Positions 18,875 through 29,782 of a stretch of 64,000 bases of DNA are shown piece after piece (the stretch's first letter is position 1; each line of letters opens with the position of its first letter). Under the pieces are notes generated by a model. The model was not told the origin of the DNA. It saw nothing but the letters and a program-made list of their open reading frames with translations, and searched no databases. Made by a program: the position numbers and the translations under genes. This DNA is from Helicobacter fennelliae (GTDB taxonomy: Bacteria; Campylobacterota; Campylobacteria; Campylobacterales; Helicobacteraceae), in the NCBI RefSeq assembly GCF_900451005.1, contig NZ_UGIB01000001.1, forward strand, positions 620,001 through 684,000. Reading direction: 5' to 3'.

Positions 18875-20320
18875 TTATCTTGGGATCTTTACAAACATAA
18901 GCCAAATGCTTAAAATCACTATCTCTAGCAACGTCGCGCACAAAATAAGAATAATGAATTTTTGAGCTTTGAGTATGTTATAAAACTTCGTTATACCAAA
19001 TGCTTTTATTGTAAGAAAGAATAACACAAATCCACTTAAACTTCCAGAAATAGCCAGCCCAAAAGCACCAAATGGATACATCAAAATAAGTGAGAAAATC
19101 ACCCCAACAAAAAGCGAAATCGCTGAAATCTTTGCGGCTAGAGTTTGCTTCATATACGAATACAAATAAAGTGAAAAAATGCGAGAAAGCCCAAAAGGCA
19201 AAAGTCCGATCATATACGCGCTAAAAACTTTTGCTGTGATAGCAGTATCTGAACGACTAAATTCGCCATGCTCATACAAAAGCCAAATGATTTGCTCACT
19301 TAGCATAATCCCGCCAATCGTGCAAAATAAAAGCATAGCAAATAAAAACCAAAACGACTTTTTCATCGCTTCTAAGGCTTTGTCCTCTTGCTTTGCTTTG
19401 ATCATTTTTGCCACCATCGGAAAAAGTGCGCTAGAAATAGCAATAGCAAAAATCGCCAAAGGAAGTTGAAAGATTCTGTTTGAATAATACAAATACGAAA
19501 TCGATCCGCTTGCAAGAAATGAAGCCAAAATCGTATCGATAAATGAAGCAAGCTGTGCTGTGGAGCTTCCTATCATCGCCGGAAAAAATTGCTTAAAAAA
19601 ACTTTTGAGATCATTTGTGATTTGTGAGGCTAGAATCTTAGATTTTGCTGAAGTCTGAAAAAAAGCCAATCGCAACTCTTTGAAGCCACAATAAAACAAA
19701 CGAAAAAACCCTAATGTATAAAGCGGATAAAAATGCAAGCACACTTGCGCGACACCACCGACAAGAACCCCATAACTCAAATAATACACAACTTGGAGCG
19801 AGTCTTTATCTTTGGCAATAAATAGCGCGCTAATCATAGCGATATTAAGCAAAGCTGTATTATACGCACTCACCCAAAAACTATGCTTATACTGCAAAAG
19901 TGAGCTCAAAAAAGTAACAAAAAAAACAAGTATCAAATACCAAAAATTAATCACGACAATGGGTTTTGCCATCTCTATCATAGAATCTGAAAATCCCCAA
20001 GCTAAAAGCTTTGTAAAAAACCCGCTAAATATCACGACTAATCCACTCAAAATAAGCAAAATCATCGTAAATATCATCAAAACAACAACGCTAAATGCAC
20101 CTTTTTTCGAGCTTGCGATGAAATTTGGCAAAAAGCTTTGTGTAAAAGCCCCCTCACCAAAAATCCGCCTAAAAAGATTAGGAAATTTAAATGCTGCAAA
20201 GAAAATATCACTATACATTCCAGCCCCAAGAATGTAAGCAGTGCTTAAATCTCGCAAAAATCCAAAAATACGTGAGCAAAAAATACCACTACTATTGGTT
20301 AAAAATATCTTTTTTAGCAA
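18875..20320 (-). CDS. murJ: Lipid II flippase MurJ
   Basis: Polytopic membrane protein (481 aa, about 14 helices) that moves lipid II across the inner membrane for peptidoglycan synthesis. Family marks seen: the N-terminal SGIFCSRIFGFLRDLSTAYI-like region with its conserved Arg residues, GEGAFTQSFLPNF, IDTILASFLASGSISYLYYS with the conserved Asp, and PLAIFAIAISSALFPM. Length is normal. It precedes cysS by 29 bases on the same strand. Its 5' end faces the FapA-like gene at 20384, so both start from the short spacer 20321-20383. Confidence 0.95.
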   Translation of the reverse strand: MLKKIFLTNSSGIFCSRIFGFLRDLSTAYILGAGMYSDIFFAAFKFPNLFRRIFGEGAFTQSFLPNFIASSKKGAFSVVVLMIFTMILLILSGLVVIFSGFFTKLLAWGFSDSMIEMAKPIVVINFWYLILVFFVTFLSSLLQYKHSFWVSAYNTALLNIAMISALFIAKDKDSLQVVYYLSYGVLVGGVAQVCLHFYPLYTLGFFRLFYCGFKELRLAFFQTSAKSKILASQITNDLKSFFKQFFPAMIGSSTAQLASFIDTILASFLASGSISYLYYSNRIFQLPLAIFAIAISSALFPMVAKMIKAKQEDKALEAMKKSFWFLFAMLLFCTIGGIMLSEQIIWLLYEHGEFSRSDTAITAKVFSAYMIGLLPFGLSRIFSLYLYSYMKQTLAAKISAISLFVGVIFSLILMYPFGAFGLAISGSLSGFVLFFLTIKAFGITKFYNILKAQKFIILILCATLLEIVILSIWLMFVKIPR

Positions 20321-20383
20321 GTTATTCCTTGAATATTTTTTTTAAAATACTATACTTAATGAATTTTACCTAGAGAGAATCTA

Positions 20384-22243
20384 ATGGCGGATTTTACACC
20401 TTTTATGATTCAAGATTGTTTAAATATATCTGATGAAATCCAAAAATTCTGCAAAACCCAGAATTTAAATCCCAGCCAAATTGATTTCAAACTTGAAACG
20501 TATAGAATCTACCTCAAAATAGATTCTGTGCCAGCCACCCAAAACAAAAACCAAAATAACAACACTCAAAATAACCAAAACGCCCAAAATAACACTCCAA
20601 ACACGGCTTTAAGCGAGCAGGAATTAAAACAACTTGATCAAGATATGCAATTTAATCAAACAGGATTTGAAATTAAACAGCATTGTGATGTGTATTTTTT
20701 TCCTAAAACGATCCAATACTTTGTCCATATAGAAGTCTCGCCTGATTGCGATAAGGTTTTTTTGAGCTTTGATGATGCGTTTATTTTCGTTGATGATCCA
20801 AAGTTTTTGCTCCAAATCCATAATGTCATAGAATCTCAAATGGCATATCATGGAATAATCCTGCGCCAAATAGAGCAACAACGCGCACTTGTAGAAGAGA
20901 TTTTGCAATCAATCAAGCAAGATCCTAAAAAGAAAAAAGAAAAATTTTGTATCAAACAAACATCTGTTTTTAAGCCGCTTAAAGAAGCGTATTTTGAATT
21001 TTTACTTCTGAATAAATGGGAATCCACTTATGGTAAATCTCCCCAAAATAGCGCATTTGCCATAAATATAGATGATGTGATAGGAATCTATCATAAGCAA
21101 GATTCTGGAGTAAATGGTAGAAATCTCAAAGGAGTGTATATCAAAAACATACCCGCTCAAATCAATCAAGAAATCGTGCAACACGATACACAAACCATAC
21201 AAATCAAGCAAAGTGCAAGCAAAATCGAGTATGTCGCTAAGATTCAAGGCTATGTGAGGCTTTATGAAGGGAAATTATTTTTCTGGACAAATAGCTCACA
21301 ACCAATGACTATAAATAATACACCTTGCTTGCTTGGCGGTATAGAATCTGGAATGACTCTTGAAATCAGCACACAAAGCGATCATGATGATGCGCTTGGC
21401 GAAAATATGCATATCGAGGCAAAAGAGATTAAAATCACAGGCTGTATTGGCAGGAATACATTTTTGCGCGCAGAAAATGTATTTATAGATGGCTCAACAC
21501 ATCAGACTTCACAAATTTTTGCCCAAAGTGCAAAAATCTTTACACATAAAGGAAAATTAGAATGCAATGAATGTGTGATTAAAAATTTAGATTCTGGAAT
21601 CATCAAAGCAAATAGCATAAAAGTCTTTCGCTCTAATGGTGGCAGAATCCATGCAAAACAAATCATAGTCGGAATCCTAAAAACAAATAATAAAATTTTC
21701 TTCTCCCAACTTTTGCAAATCCAAAAAAACGAAGGCGAAAAAAATGAACTCACAATTTGCATAGACGGCGATAAACAAAGACAGCAACTCATAAAAGATA
21801 TACTCTATCGTATCCGACACAAAAAAATCACCATCAAAGCACTCACTGCAAATTTTGAATATTTCAAGCAAGAATACGACAGAAACAAGAGCTTTTTACA
21901 CAGCCTTGAAGGACTTTCTCAAGAGCAAAAGAAAATGTTTTTAAAATACCCAAAAGCCCTCGAGCAATTACATTTATACCAATATCACATCGGCATATTA
22001 CAAGCACTCAAAACACAAATTATCCTCACCAAAAAATATATTTTAAAGCTTGAGCAACAACTCATTGAAGTCGAAAATCATCTAAAAAATGCTAAAATTC
22101 TCACTTTATCAAAGTGGAATTATGATAATTACGCGATTTTAAAAACCCACTTTCCCAAAAAAATAGATAGATTTCTTTTTTCATCAGGAACAATCCAAAA
22201 TTTAGGTGTCGATGAAGAAAGATCGTATTTAAAGGTATTATGA
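20384..22243 (+). CDS. FapA-like DUF342 protein
   Basis: Cytoplasmic protein of 619 aa with the DUF342/FapA layout: an N-terminal region, a Gln/Asn low-complexity stretch (about residues 48-66), a middle right-handed beta-helix (repeated I-x-A-x-x-I turns, for example GCIGRNTFLRAENVFIDG) and a long C-terminal coiled coil. The family has been linked to flagellar assembly or placement in some Vibrio and Campylobacterota, but the function is not settled and nothing flagellar is nearby. Its stop overlaps the ruvA ATG (ATGA), so ruvA is translationally coupled to it. Confidence 0.8.
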   Translation: MADFTPFMIQDCLNISDEIQKFCKTQNLNPSQIDFKLETYRIYLKIDSVPATQNKNQNNNTQNNQNAQNNTPNTALSEQELKQLDQDMQFNQTGFEIKQHCDVYFFPKTIQYFVHIEVSPDCDKVFLSFDDAFIFVDDPKFLLQIHNVIESQMAYHGIILRQIEQQRALVEEILQSIKQDPKKKKEKFCIKQTSVFKPLKEAYFEFLLLNKWESTYGKSPQNSAFAINIDDVIGIYHKQDSGVNGRNLKGVYIKNIPAQINQEIVQHDTQTIQIKQSASKIEYVAKIQGYVRLYEGKLFFWTNSSQPMTINNTPCLLGGIESGMTLEISTQSDHDDALGENMHIEAKEIKITGCIGRNTFLRAENVFIDGSTHQTSQIFAQSAKIFTHKGKLECNECVIKNLDSGIIKANSIKVFRSNGGRIHAKQIIVGILKTNNKIFFSQLLQIQKNEGEKNELTICIDGDKQRQQLIKDILYRIRHKKITIKALTANFEYFKQEYDRNKSFLHSLEGLSQEQKKMFLKYPKALEQLHLYQYHIGILQALKTQIILTKKYILKLEQQLIEVENHLKNAKILTLSKWNYDNYAILKTHFPKKIDRFLFSSGTIQNLGVDEERSYLKVL

Positions 22244-22818
22244 TGATTTGTGGATTAAAAGGCATTGTTTGCAAGCTTGAGCCAACGCGCATTGAGCTTG
22301 ATGTCAATGATGTGATATATGAACTTGCTGTGAGTTTGCAAACAAGCTCAAAACTCAAACTTGATGATAAAATCCATATCATAACCACGCAAATTATCAG
22401 AGAAGATGCACATTTGCTATTTGGATTTTTAGATTCTGTCGAAAAGCTTACATTTGAGCGACTCCTTAAAATAAATGGCGTAGGTCCTAAGGTCGCTTTG
22501 GCGATTTTGAGCACATATAAGGCAGAATCTTTTGGCGAGATTGTGCGTAATAAAGATTTGCAATCACTCCAAAAAGTGCCGGGTGTAGGAAGCAAAAGTG
22601 CTGGAAAGATTCTGCTTGATTTGGCGGGGTTTTTTTCAGAGATTTTAGATTCTACGCAAAGCACACAAGATAAACAATCACAATCAAATATCCACAAAGA
22701 CGCCATACTCGCGCTAGAGAGCTTAGGCTATAAAACAAATGACATCAAAAAAATCCTCCCTCAAATCAAATCCACCCAAACAAGTGAAATCATCAAAGAA
22801 GCATTGAAATTATTGTGA
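22240..22818 (+). CDS. ruvA: Holliday junction helicase subunit RuvA
   Basis: DNA-binding subunit of the RuvAB branch-migration motor, 192 aa. N-terminal OB domain (ICGLKGIVCKLEPTRIELDVN), then two helix-hairpin-helix motifs: FERLLKINGVGPKVALAIL and LQKVPGVGSKSAGKILLDL, and a C-terminal RuvB-contacting helical domain (ALESLGYKTNDIKKIL). Start is ATG 22240, with AAAGG five bases upstream; an ATG immediately after is an alternative. Coupled to the FapA-like gene. ruvC is 5.5 kb away at 28399; ruvB is not in the window. Confidence 0.96.
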   Translation: MMICGLKGIVCKLEPTRIELDVNDVIYELAVSLQTSSKLKLDDKIHIITTQIIREDAHLLFGFLDSVEKLTFERLLKINGVGPKVALAILSTYKAESFGEIVRNKDLQSLQKVPGVGSKSAGKILLDLAGFFSEILDSTQSTQDKQSQSNIHKDAILALESLGYKTNDIKKILPQIKSTQTSEIIKEALKLL

Positions 22819-22985
22819 GATAAGATTTCTAATCAAGACTATAAAGTAGCCTACATAGAATCTAAAAGCTAAAAATTCATACTCACTCCACTTTTAAATT
22901 GTATATTTTGCTTACTTTCATAATTTCATACATATTAAAAAGCCAAAAGAAGTATTTTAGAGAAAAATACATTTATTTTTTATCG

Positions 22986-23237
22986 TTATTTTTTTATCGC
23001 CATGATTAATGCCACACACCAGCCTAAAATACTCCACCCAAAAAGAAAATTCACCAAAAACACTGCAAGTTTGTCTGTGCTTTTGCGGATAATAGCAATA
23101 CAAAATGGCATAAAATAAATAAATATACCGAGCAAAGCACACAATACAAAAACAAACACAGCACCATAATCAGTTGTATTTGTAAGGATTTCTACGCCAT
23201 CTACAACGATAACTTTTGTCGTCTCAAAATTTATCAT
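22986..23237 (-). CDS. Small membrane protein resembling superinfection-immunity (Imm) family
   Basis: 83 aa with two membrane segments: AVFVFVLCALLGIFIYFMPF and LAVFLVNFLFGWSILGWCVALIMAI (the latter including the N-F-L-x-G-W-x-x-x-G-W pattern). The Y-F-x-P-x-x-I-A-x-x-R-x-x turn plus this NxxxGWxxxGW pattern is that of the T4 Imm-like superinfection immunity family, which is also common as uncharacterised bacterial chromosomal genes. It begins 2 bases after the gyrB stop, hence co-transcribed with gyrB. Whether it protects against phage or simply belongs to a house-keeping membrane family is unknown. Confidence 0.7.
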   Translation of the reverse strand: MINFETTKVIVVDGVEILTNTTDYGAVFVFVLCALLGIFIYFMPFCIAIIRKSTDKLAVFLVNFLFGWSILGWCVALIMAIKK

Positions 23238-23239
23238 TT

Positions 23240-25558
<2,319 letters not shown>

Positions 25559-25640
25559 TTATTTCCTTTAAGATTCCTTTGATTTTAATTACGCACTTAT
25601 TTAAATATTCAAATCAATTTTGAATTGTTTGAAGTAGAAT

Positions 25641-26741
25641 CTAGCACAATACAGGCATAATAATCGTTGAGTAATTATTATCTTTCAAAAGAAAAGGTGT
25701 ATTTGGCTCATTGATAAAAATACTAAATTCACTCGAATCTATATGCGCGAGAAAATCTAAAATATATTTAGAATTCATACCAAGTGTAATAGGCTCTGTG
25801 ATACTAAGTGGAAGTTTGATTTGTGTGTTTGCAGATTCTGATTCATCAATATTCATTGATTCAAATGTGATTCCCTCACTTGTGAACGTGATTTTGACAT
25901 TTGTAGAGAGTGAATTAATAAGTCGTATAGATTCTATGATTTCTGTTTTTGGAAATTTAAGCTCTATTTTGAAATCTTTTGGAATGATTTTTTCATAATC
26001 TGGATATTTGCCATTGATGAGCTTTGTAAAAAATATATAGTTATGAGATTTGATAAAGAGTATTGTTGTAGAGAAATAAATCTCAAAATCTTCATAAAAG
26101 AGTTTAAAAATCTCGCCAATGGCTCTTTTTGGAATGATAATTGAGAGCTGAGAGCCGATAGATTGCGTATCATGGTGGATAATAGCCAAACGTCTTGTAT
26201 CTGTTGCGACAAAATTACAATGATAATCTTTCACATCAATGAGCGTTCCTGTAAGCTCCATTTTTTGGTTATTTGTATCAGCAGCAACGGTTACTTTTTT
26301 AAGTGAATGGATAAAATTTTGCGAATCAAGATTGATTTTTGTTTCGTTTGAAGATATTTCAGGAAATTTTGTAGAGCTATTAAATTCAGCAGCATTGAAT
26401 GTTTTGAGTTTAAACTTTGCTTCTCGTGGGTGTGTTTGCTTGACTATGAGCTCGCTTTTTTCATCATTTGTTTCTAAGATTATCTCGCCTTCTTTGAGGT
26501 TTTTGACGATGTCTAGGATTTTTTTGCCTTCTACTGTTGCAATTCCGTCTTCTATTTTGTTAAGAATGTCGATTTTTGATTGGATTCCGATTTCATAATC
26601 TGTGGCTTTAAGGAGTAATTTTTCGTCTATGGTTTCAAGGTAGATATGTGAAGTGATATTTGTTGCGTCTTTTTTATCTAAAAATGATTGAAAATTATTA
26701 AGGATAACTTCAAAGTTACTTTTATTGAGTGTGAGTTTCAT
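25641..26741 (-). CDS. dnaN: DNA polymerase III beta clamp
   Basis: Sliding clamp, 366 aa. Recognised from the three-domain clamp layout: N-terminal LTLNKSNFEVILNNFQSFL, a second-domain segment with FVATDTRRLAIIH (the conserved ATDxxRLA element), and the C-terminal LDFLAHIDSSEF and ending TIIMPVLC, which is close to the canonical M-P-M/V-R/L C-terminus. Start ATG has AAGGAGAATCT upstream. It lies between the candidate oriC region upstream (26766-26864) and gyrB. Confidence 0.96.
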   Translation of the reverse strand: MKLTLNKSNFEVILNNFQSFLDKKDATNITSHIYLETIDEKLLLKATDYEIGIQSKIDILNKIEDGIATVEGKKILDIVKNLKEGEIILETNDEKSELIVKQTHPREAKFKLKTFNAAEFNSSTKFPEISSNETKINLDSQNFIHSLKKVTVAADTNNQKMELTGTLIDVKDYHCNFVATDTRRLAIIHHDTQSIGSQLSIIIPKRAIGEIFKLFYEDFEIYFSTTILFIKSHNYIFFTKLINGKYPDYEKIIPKDFKIELKFPKTEIIESIRLINSLSTNVKITFTSEGITFESMNIDESESANTQIKLPLSITEPITLGMNSKYILDFLAHIDSSEFSIFINEPNTPFLLKDNNYSTIIMPVLC

Positions 26742-26765
26742 AGATTCTCCTTTTTTATAAAATTT

Positions 26766-26864
26766 TAGTATGTAGTAGTAATTGATGTGAAAAAGTGAAA
26801 AATCTCTTAAACTTCGTATTGGACGAGAAACAAAGAGTATTTATTTTTTCATTTATTTTTCACA
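26766..26864. other. Candidate replication origin between dnaA and dnaN
   Basis: In the spacer downstream of dnaA I see DnaA-box-like sites with a TTCAC core: TGTGAAAAA (26786-26794), the overlapping AGTGAAAAA (26794-26802) and TTTTTCACA (26856-26864). Just beside the first box is a run of TAG/TAA triplets (TAGTATGTAGTAGTAA, 26766-26781), which looks like the DnaA-trio that marks the strand-opening side of bacterial origins, next to T-rich DNA. Campylobacterota are known to place oriC next to dnaA. Functional status is an inference. Confidence 0.6.
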
Positions 26865-26940
26865 CGACTTCACGATTTTGCGTTTGATTCTGTCAATTTG
26901 AAGTTTGTATTGTAGCAAAACTTCAATAAATTTATATAGT

Positions 26941-28266
26941 TTATGCTTCATTTTGCTCATTTTGTATTTTGTTTTTCAAATCATTGACAAGTCGTTTGAG
27001 GTTTTCATCGTTTTTGATTTTTTTGCTGATTTGTGTGTAGGCTTTGCTTATGGCACTATGGTCTTTCATATTGAGCTTTTGGGCTAGGATTGCCATTGAA
27101 TTCACCGCTGAAGAAAGCGTGCGTGTGAGGTAGATTGTGATATGTCTTGCTTGTGCGATTTTTGATACTCTTGATTTGCTTGTGATTTCGCTTGGTTTGA
27201 TATTGAGCTCTCTGGCGATAATGTTTATGATTTTTTCGAGTGTGATTTCTTCGGAATGCTCTTTTTGGATTTCTTTAAGTGCGTTTTTTGCCATTGGTAT
27301 GTCTATGGGTTGGTTTGCGATTCCTGCGTTGAAATTAAGCTTTCCTATGATACTTTCGATTTGTCGCACATTTTCGCTGATATTTTCTGCCAAAAAATTA
27401 ATCACATCCTTATCCATATTGATTCTATTATCTTGGCATTTTTGCATGATGATCCGAATTTTTGTCTCAATTTCTGGTGGGGTGATTTCAATAAGCATTC
27501 CACCCTCAAATCTCGATCGCAGACGTTCTTCTAGCCCGATGATTTGCTTTGGGGCTTTATCGCTTGTCATTACGATTTGTTTTTGGGTTTTGTATAATGC
27601 ATCAAATGTATTAAAAAACTCCTCTTGAAGCTGGTTTTTACCTCCCAAAAACTGAATATCATCAATAAGCAAATAATCACAATTTCTATAAATATCTCTA
27701 AAAGTATCCATTGTGTGGGTGTGATGAAGATGTTTGAGGTAATCATTCATAAATTCCTCTGTCGTGATGTAGATGACATTTTTATTATGCGCATCGACAT
27801 AATTTCCAATGGCATTTAAAAGGTGCGTTTTGCCAAGTCCTGTCCGCCCATAAATAAGCACTGGATTAAAAGCTTTTCCTTGTATTTGGGCTACTTTTTG
27901 AGCGACGATAAAAGCGTGATTATTGCTCTCCCCTACGACAAAATTATCAAAAGTGTATTGCGTGAGAAGCAGGCTTTGCTTTTTTGTTTTTGAGTTTTTT
28001 GTTTTTGAGTTTTTCACATTATGCTTATCTTTGGTGATGTTGATTCTGATTTCAGGCTTGATTTTTGTAATGGTTTCAAAGATGTGAATAATTTTTTCGG
28101 CGTATTTGGATTGTATCCATTGAGCGATATAAATATTTGATACAAAAAACACTGCTAAATCCGTCTTTGACGAGTTTTCATCATATATCATTTGTGATAT
28201 ATAGGTATCAAAATCATACGGAGTTACCTCTTCTTTTATGCGGATAAGCACTTCGTCCCAAATCAT
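26941..28266 (-). CDS. dnaA: Chromosomal replication initiator DnaA
   Basis: Initiator ATPase, 441 aa. Domain I at the N-terminus, a short linker with a KNSKTKNSKTKK repeat, then the AAA+ domain: YTFDNFVVGESN, Walker A GRTGLGKTHLLNAIG, Walker B YLLIDDIQFL, sensor segment ERLRSRFEGGM, and the C-terminal DNA-binding domain with SKSRVSKIAQARHI and the DnaA signature MKDHSAISKAYTQI. The short domain II is typical for Helicobacter. Candidate DnaA boxes flank the gene on both sides, suggesting a bipartite origin and autoregulation. It is divergent from ruvC. Confidence 0.97.
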   Translation of the reverse strand: MIWDEVLIRIKEEVTPYDFDTYISQMIYDENSSKTDLAVFFVSNIYIAQWIQSKYAEKIIHIFETITKIKPEIRINITKDKHNVKNSKTKNSKTKKQSLLLTQYTFDNFVVGESNNHAFIVAQKVAQIQGKAFNPVLIYGRTGLGKTHLLNAIGNYVDAHNKNVIYITTEEFMNDYLKHLHHTHTMDTFRDIYRNCDYLLIDDIQFLGGKNQLQEEFFNTFDALYKTQKQIVMTSDKAPKQIIGLEERLRSRFEGGMLIEITPPEIETKIRIIMQKCQDNRINMDKDVINFLAENISENVRQIESIIGKLNFNAGIANQPIDIPMAKNALKEIQKEHSEEITLEKIINIIARELNIKPSEITSKSRVSKIAQARHITIYLTRTLSSAVNSMAILAQKLNMKDHSAISKAYTQISKKIKNDENLKRLVNDLKNKIQNEQNEA

Positions 28267-28280
28267 TTCAGCTCCAAAAG

Positions 28281-28325
28281 TTTTTCACATTATGAGTGAT
28301 TGTGATGTGAAAAATATGTGAAAAT
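28281..28325. promoter_or_regulatory. DnaA-box cluster upstream of dnaA
   Basis: Three nine-base sites in 45 bases: TTTTTCACA (28281-28289), TGTGAAAAA (28306-28314) and TGTGAAAAT (28317-28325), located 15 to 60 bases before the dnaA start. They may form the second half of a bipartite origin, as described for H. pylori (oriC1/oriC2 around dnaA), or an autoregulatory operator. Confidence 0.55.
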
Positions 28326-28398
28326 ATGATATTCAATCATTTAAGATAAAATTATGATTCTAATAAAAAGTACATTAAAAAACATTAAATGGACGCAG

Positions 28399-28878
28399 AT
28401 GAATATTTTGGGTATCGATCCGGGAAGTAGAAATTGTGGATATGCAGTGATCTTAAGTGAGGGCAGGACATTAAAGCTTTTAGAGGCTGGGTTTATTAAG
28501 ATTAAAGAGAGAGATTTACAAAGTCAGATTCTAGAATTTGTCGAAGGCATTGATTTGGTGCTCCAAACGCACAAAATAGATTCTGTGGCGATTGAGGATA
28601 TATTCTTTGCTTATAATCCTAAAACCGTCCTCAAACTCGCACAAATGCGCGGGGCAATCAGTTTAAAGATTTTGCAAGAGATTGGAAATTTTTATGAATA
28701 CACGCCATTGCAAATCAAAAAATCACTCACAGGAAAGGCAAAAGCTACAAAAGCCCAAGTTTCATTTATGGTGAAGCGATTGCTTGGGATCAAAGGTGAA
28801 ATTAAGCCGCTTGACATTACCGATGCAATCGCTGTGGCGATCACACATTCACAGCGAATGAATTTAAAATCACATTAG
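28399..28878 (+). CDS. ruvC: Holliday junction resolvase RuvC
   Basis: Endonuclease that cuts Holliday junctions, 159 aa from the start I prefer at 28399 ([17 protein letters not shown]); the frame is open from 28354 but the family begins at this residue and GGACGCAG precedes the ATG. Catalytic acidic residues are visible: the first Asp in ILGIDPGS, Glu in VAIEDIFF, and the C-terminal [12 protein letters not shown] pair. The KQSLTGxGxA-type loop appears as [15 protein letters not shown]. It is divergent from dnaA and followed by a spacer of 14 bases before the minus-strand DUF5989 gene. Confidence 0.96.
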   Translation: MNILGIDPGSRNCGYAVILSEGRTLKLLEAGFIKIKERDLQSQILEFVEGIDLVLQTHKIDSVAIEDIFFAYNPKTVLKLAQMRGAISLKILQEIGNFYEYTPLQIKKSLTGKAKATKAQVSFMVKRLLGIKGEIKPLDITDAIAVAITHSQRMNLKSH

Positions 28879-28892
28879 AATCTAAAATAATC

Positions 28893-29042
28893 TTAGAAAA
28901 TTGTGTAAATAAATGGCGCGACTGCACTGCCTTGCGCTAGCACGATGAGCGCACCAAGGAAGAGCATTACTAAGATAAGCGGAAAGAGCCAAAATTTCTT
29001 ACGCATTTTTAGAAAGCGCCAGAGTTCTTTGACGAGGTTCAT
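28893..29042 (-). CDS. DUF5989 small membrane protein
   Basis: 49-aa protein beginning MNLVKELWRFLKMRKKFW with one membrane segment (PLILVMLFLGALIVLAQGS) and the ending AVAPFIYTIF. This is the DUF5989 pattern (basic amphipathic helix, one transmembrane helix, SAxAPFIYTxF tail). The family occurs next to carbamoyltransferase, SGNH and SxtJ-like genes, which is exactly the context here. Start chosen at 29042 with AAAGGAG six bases upstream; the longer open frame to 29174 has no such support. It is last in the locus, 308 bases after the SxtJ-like gene. Confidence 0.8.
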   Translation of the reverse strand: MNLVKELWRFLKMRKKFWLFPLILVMLFLGALIVLAQGSAVAPFIYTIF

Positions 29043-29350
29043 TTTTACTCCTTTATGTTTGGTTAAAAGTGCTTGGCTTTTTGCGCGCTTTTGCGGAATT
29101 GTGCGCAAAGATTCTCGGTCACGGACGGCTAAAGTCCGCTTCCTCAATCTTTGCTTCAAAACCCACAAAATCATCGCAAAATCCTTCGCACTTGAATCCT
29201 TTGCAAAATATAATTTTGCGCGCAGATTCTTAGAATCTTAAGCCGTCAATGACAAAAATACATAGATTCAGAATCTGCGTGTTTTTAGCGTAAGTGATCG
29301 ACGCAAAGCTGTAGCAATCGCCAAATTTAGCCAAAAAGACAATGCATTGG
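29043..29350. other. Spacer with a nested inverted repeat
   Basis: No gene seen. At 29105-29154 outer arms GCAAAGATT / AATCTTTGC enclose an inner hairpin GGACggctaaaGTCC. It resembles the other dispersed palindromic elements of this window (G+C-richer than the surroundings, nested arms) and separates the SxtJ-like gene from DUF5989. Confidence 0.55.
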
Positions 29351-29782
29351 TTAGAATTGTTCCCGCATTGAGTGCATCTCTCCCTCTTTCCTATCAATAA
29401 AATAACTCTGCGCGTCTAGCTCAAAGTGCTGAGCTAAGCAATCACGTCTCATTACTCGAAACACAAGCCCAATTGGCGTGAAAATCCCAAAAAACAGCAC
29501 AAACAAAATAGTGCGCGAAATGCAAAAGCCCATAATCTCGCCAAAGATGAGCCACGCGCGATACAGCGGGCGAAGCGGGGCAGGATAAAATAAACAAGCT
29601 ACGCATAATCCAAAAAGCACAAGAAGCCAAAGACGTACCTGCGCACCTTTGAGTAATGGCGTGAGCGCGAAAACAAGGCAGATCCCAGCCCAGATTCCTA
29701 AAAACATACGCAGATCTTTTACACTTACATTTTTGTGCCAGATCTGCGCAAAATGGTTTTTCATAGCTTTTAGCGCGCTCAT
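29351..29782 (-). CDS. SxtJ-family membrane protein
   Basis: 143-aa protein with three to four helices: MFLGIWAGICLVFALTPLL, WLLVLFGLCVACLFYPAPL, and GFCISRTILFVLFFGIFTPIGL, then VFRVMRRD. Helix spacing, the FYPAPLRPLYRAW loop (W and basic residues) and TPIG(L)xxR element fit the SxtJ group found beside carbamoyltransferases. Its start overlaps the SGNH stop by 4 bases. No enzymatic role is established; it probably forms a membrane complex with the SGNH protein and the carbamoyltransferase. Confidence 0.75.
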   Translation of the reverse strand: MSALKAMKNHFAQIWHKNVSVKDLRMFLGIWAGICLVFALTPLLKGAQVRLWLLVLFGLCVACLFYPAPLRPLYRAWLIFGEIMGFCISRTILFVLFFGIFTPIGLVFRVMRRDCLAQHFELDAQSYFIDRKEGEMHSMREQF

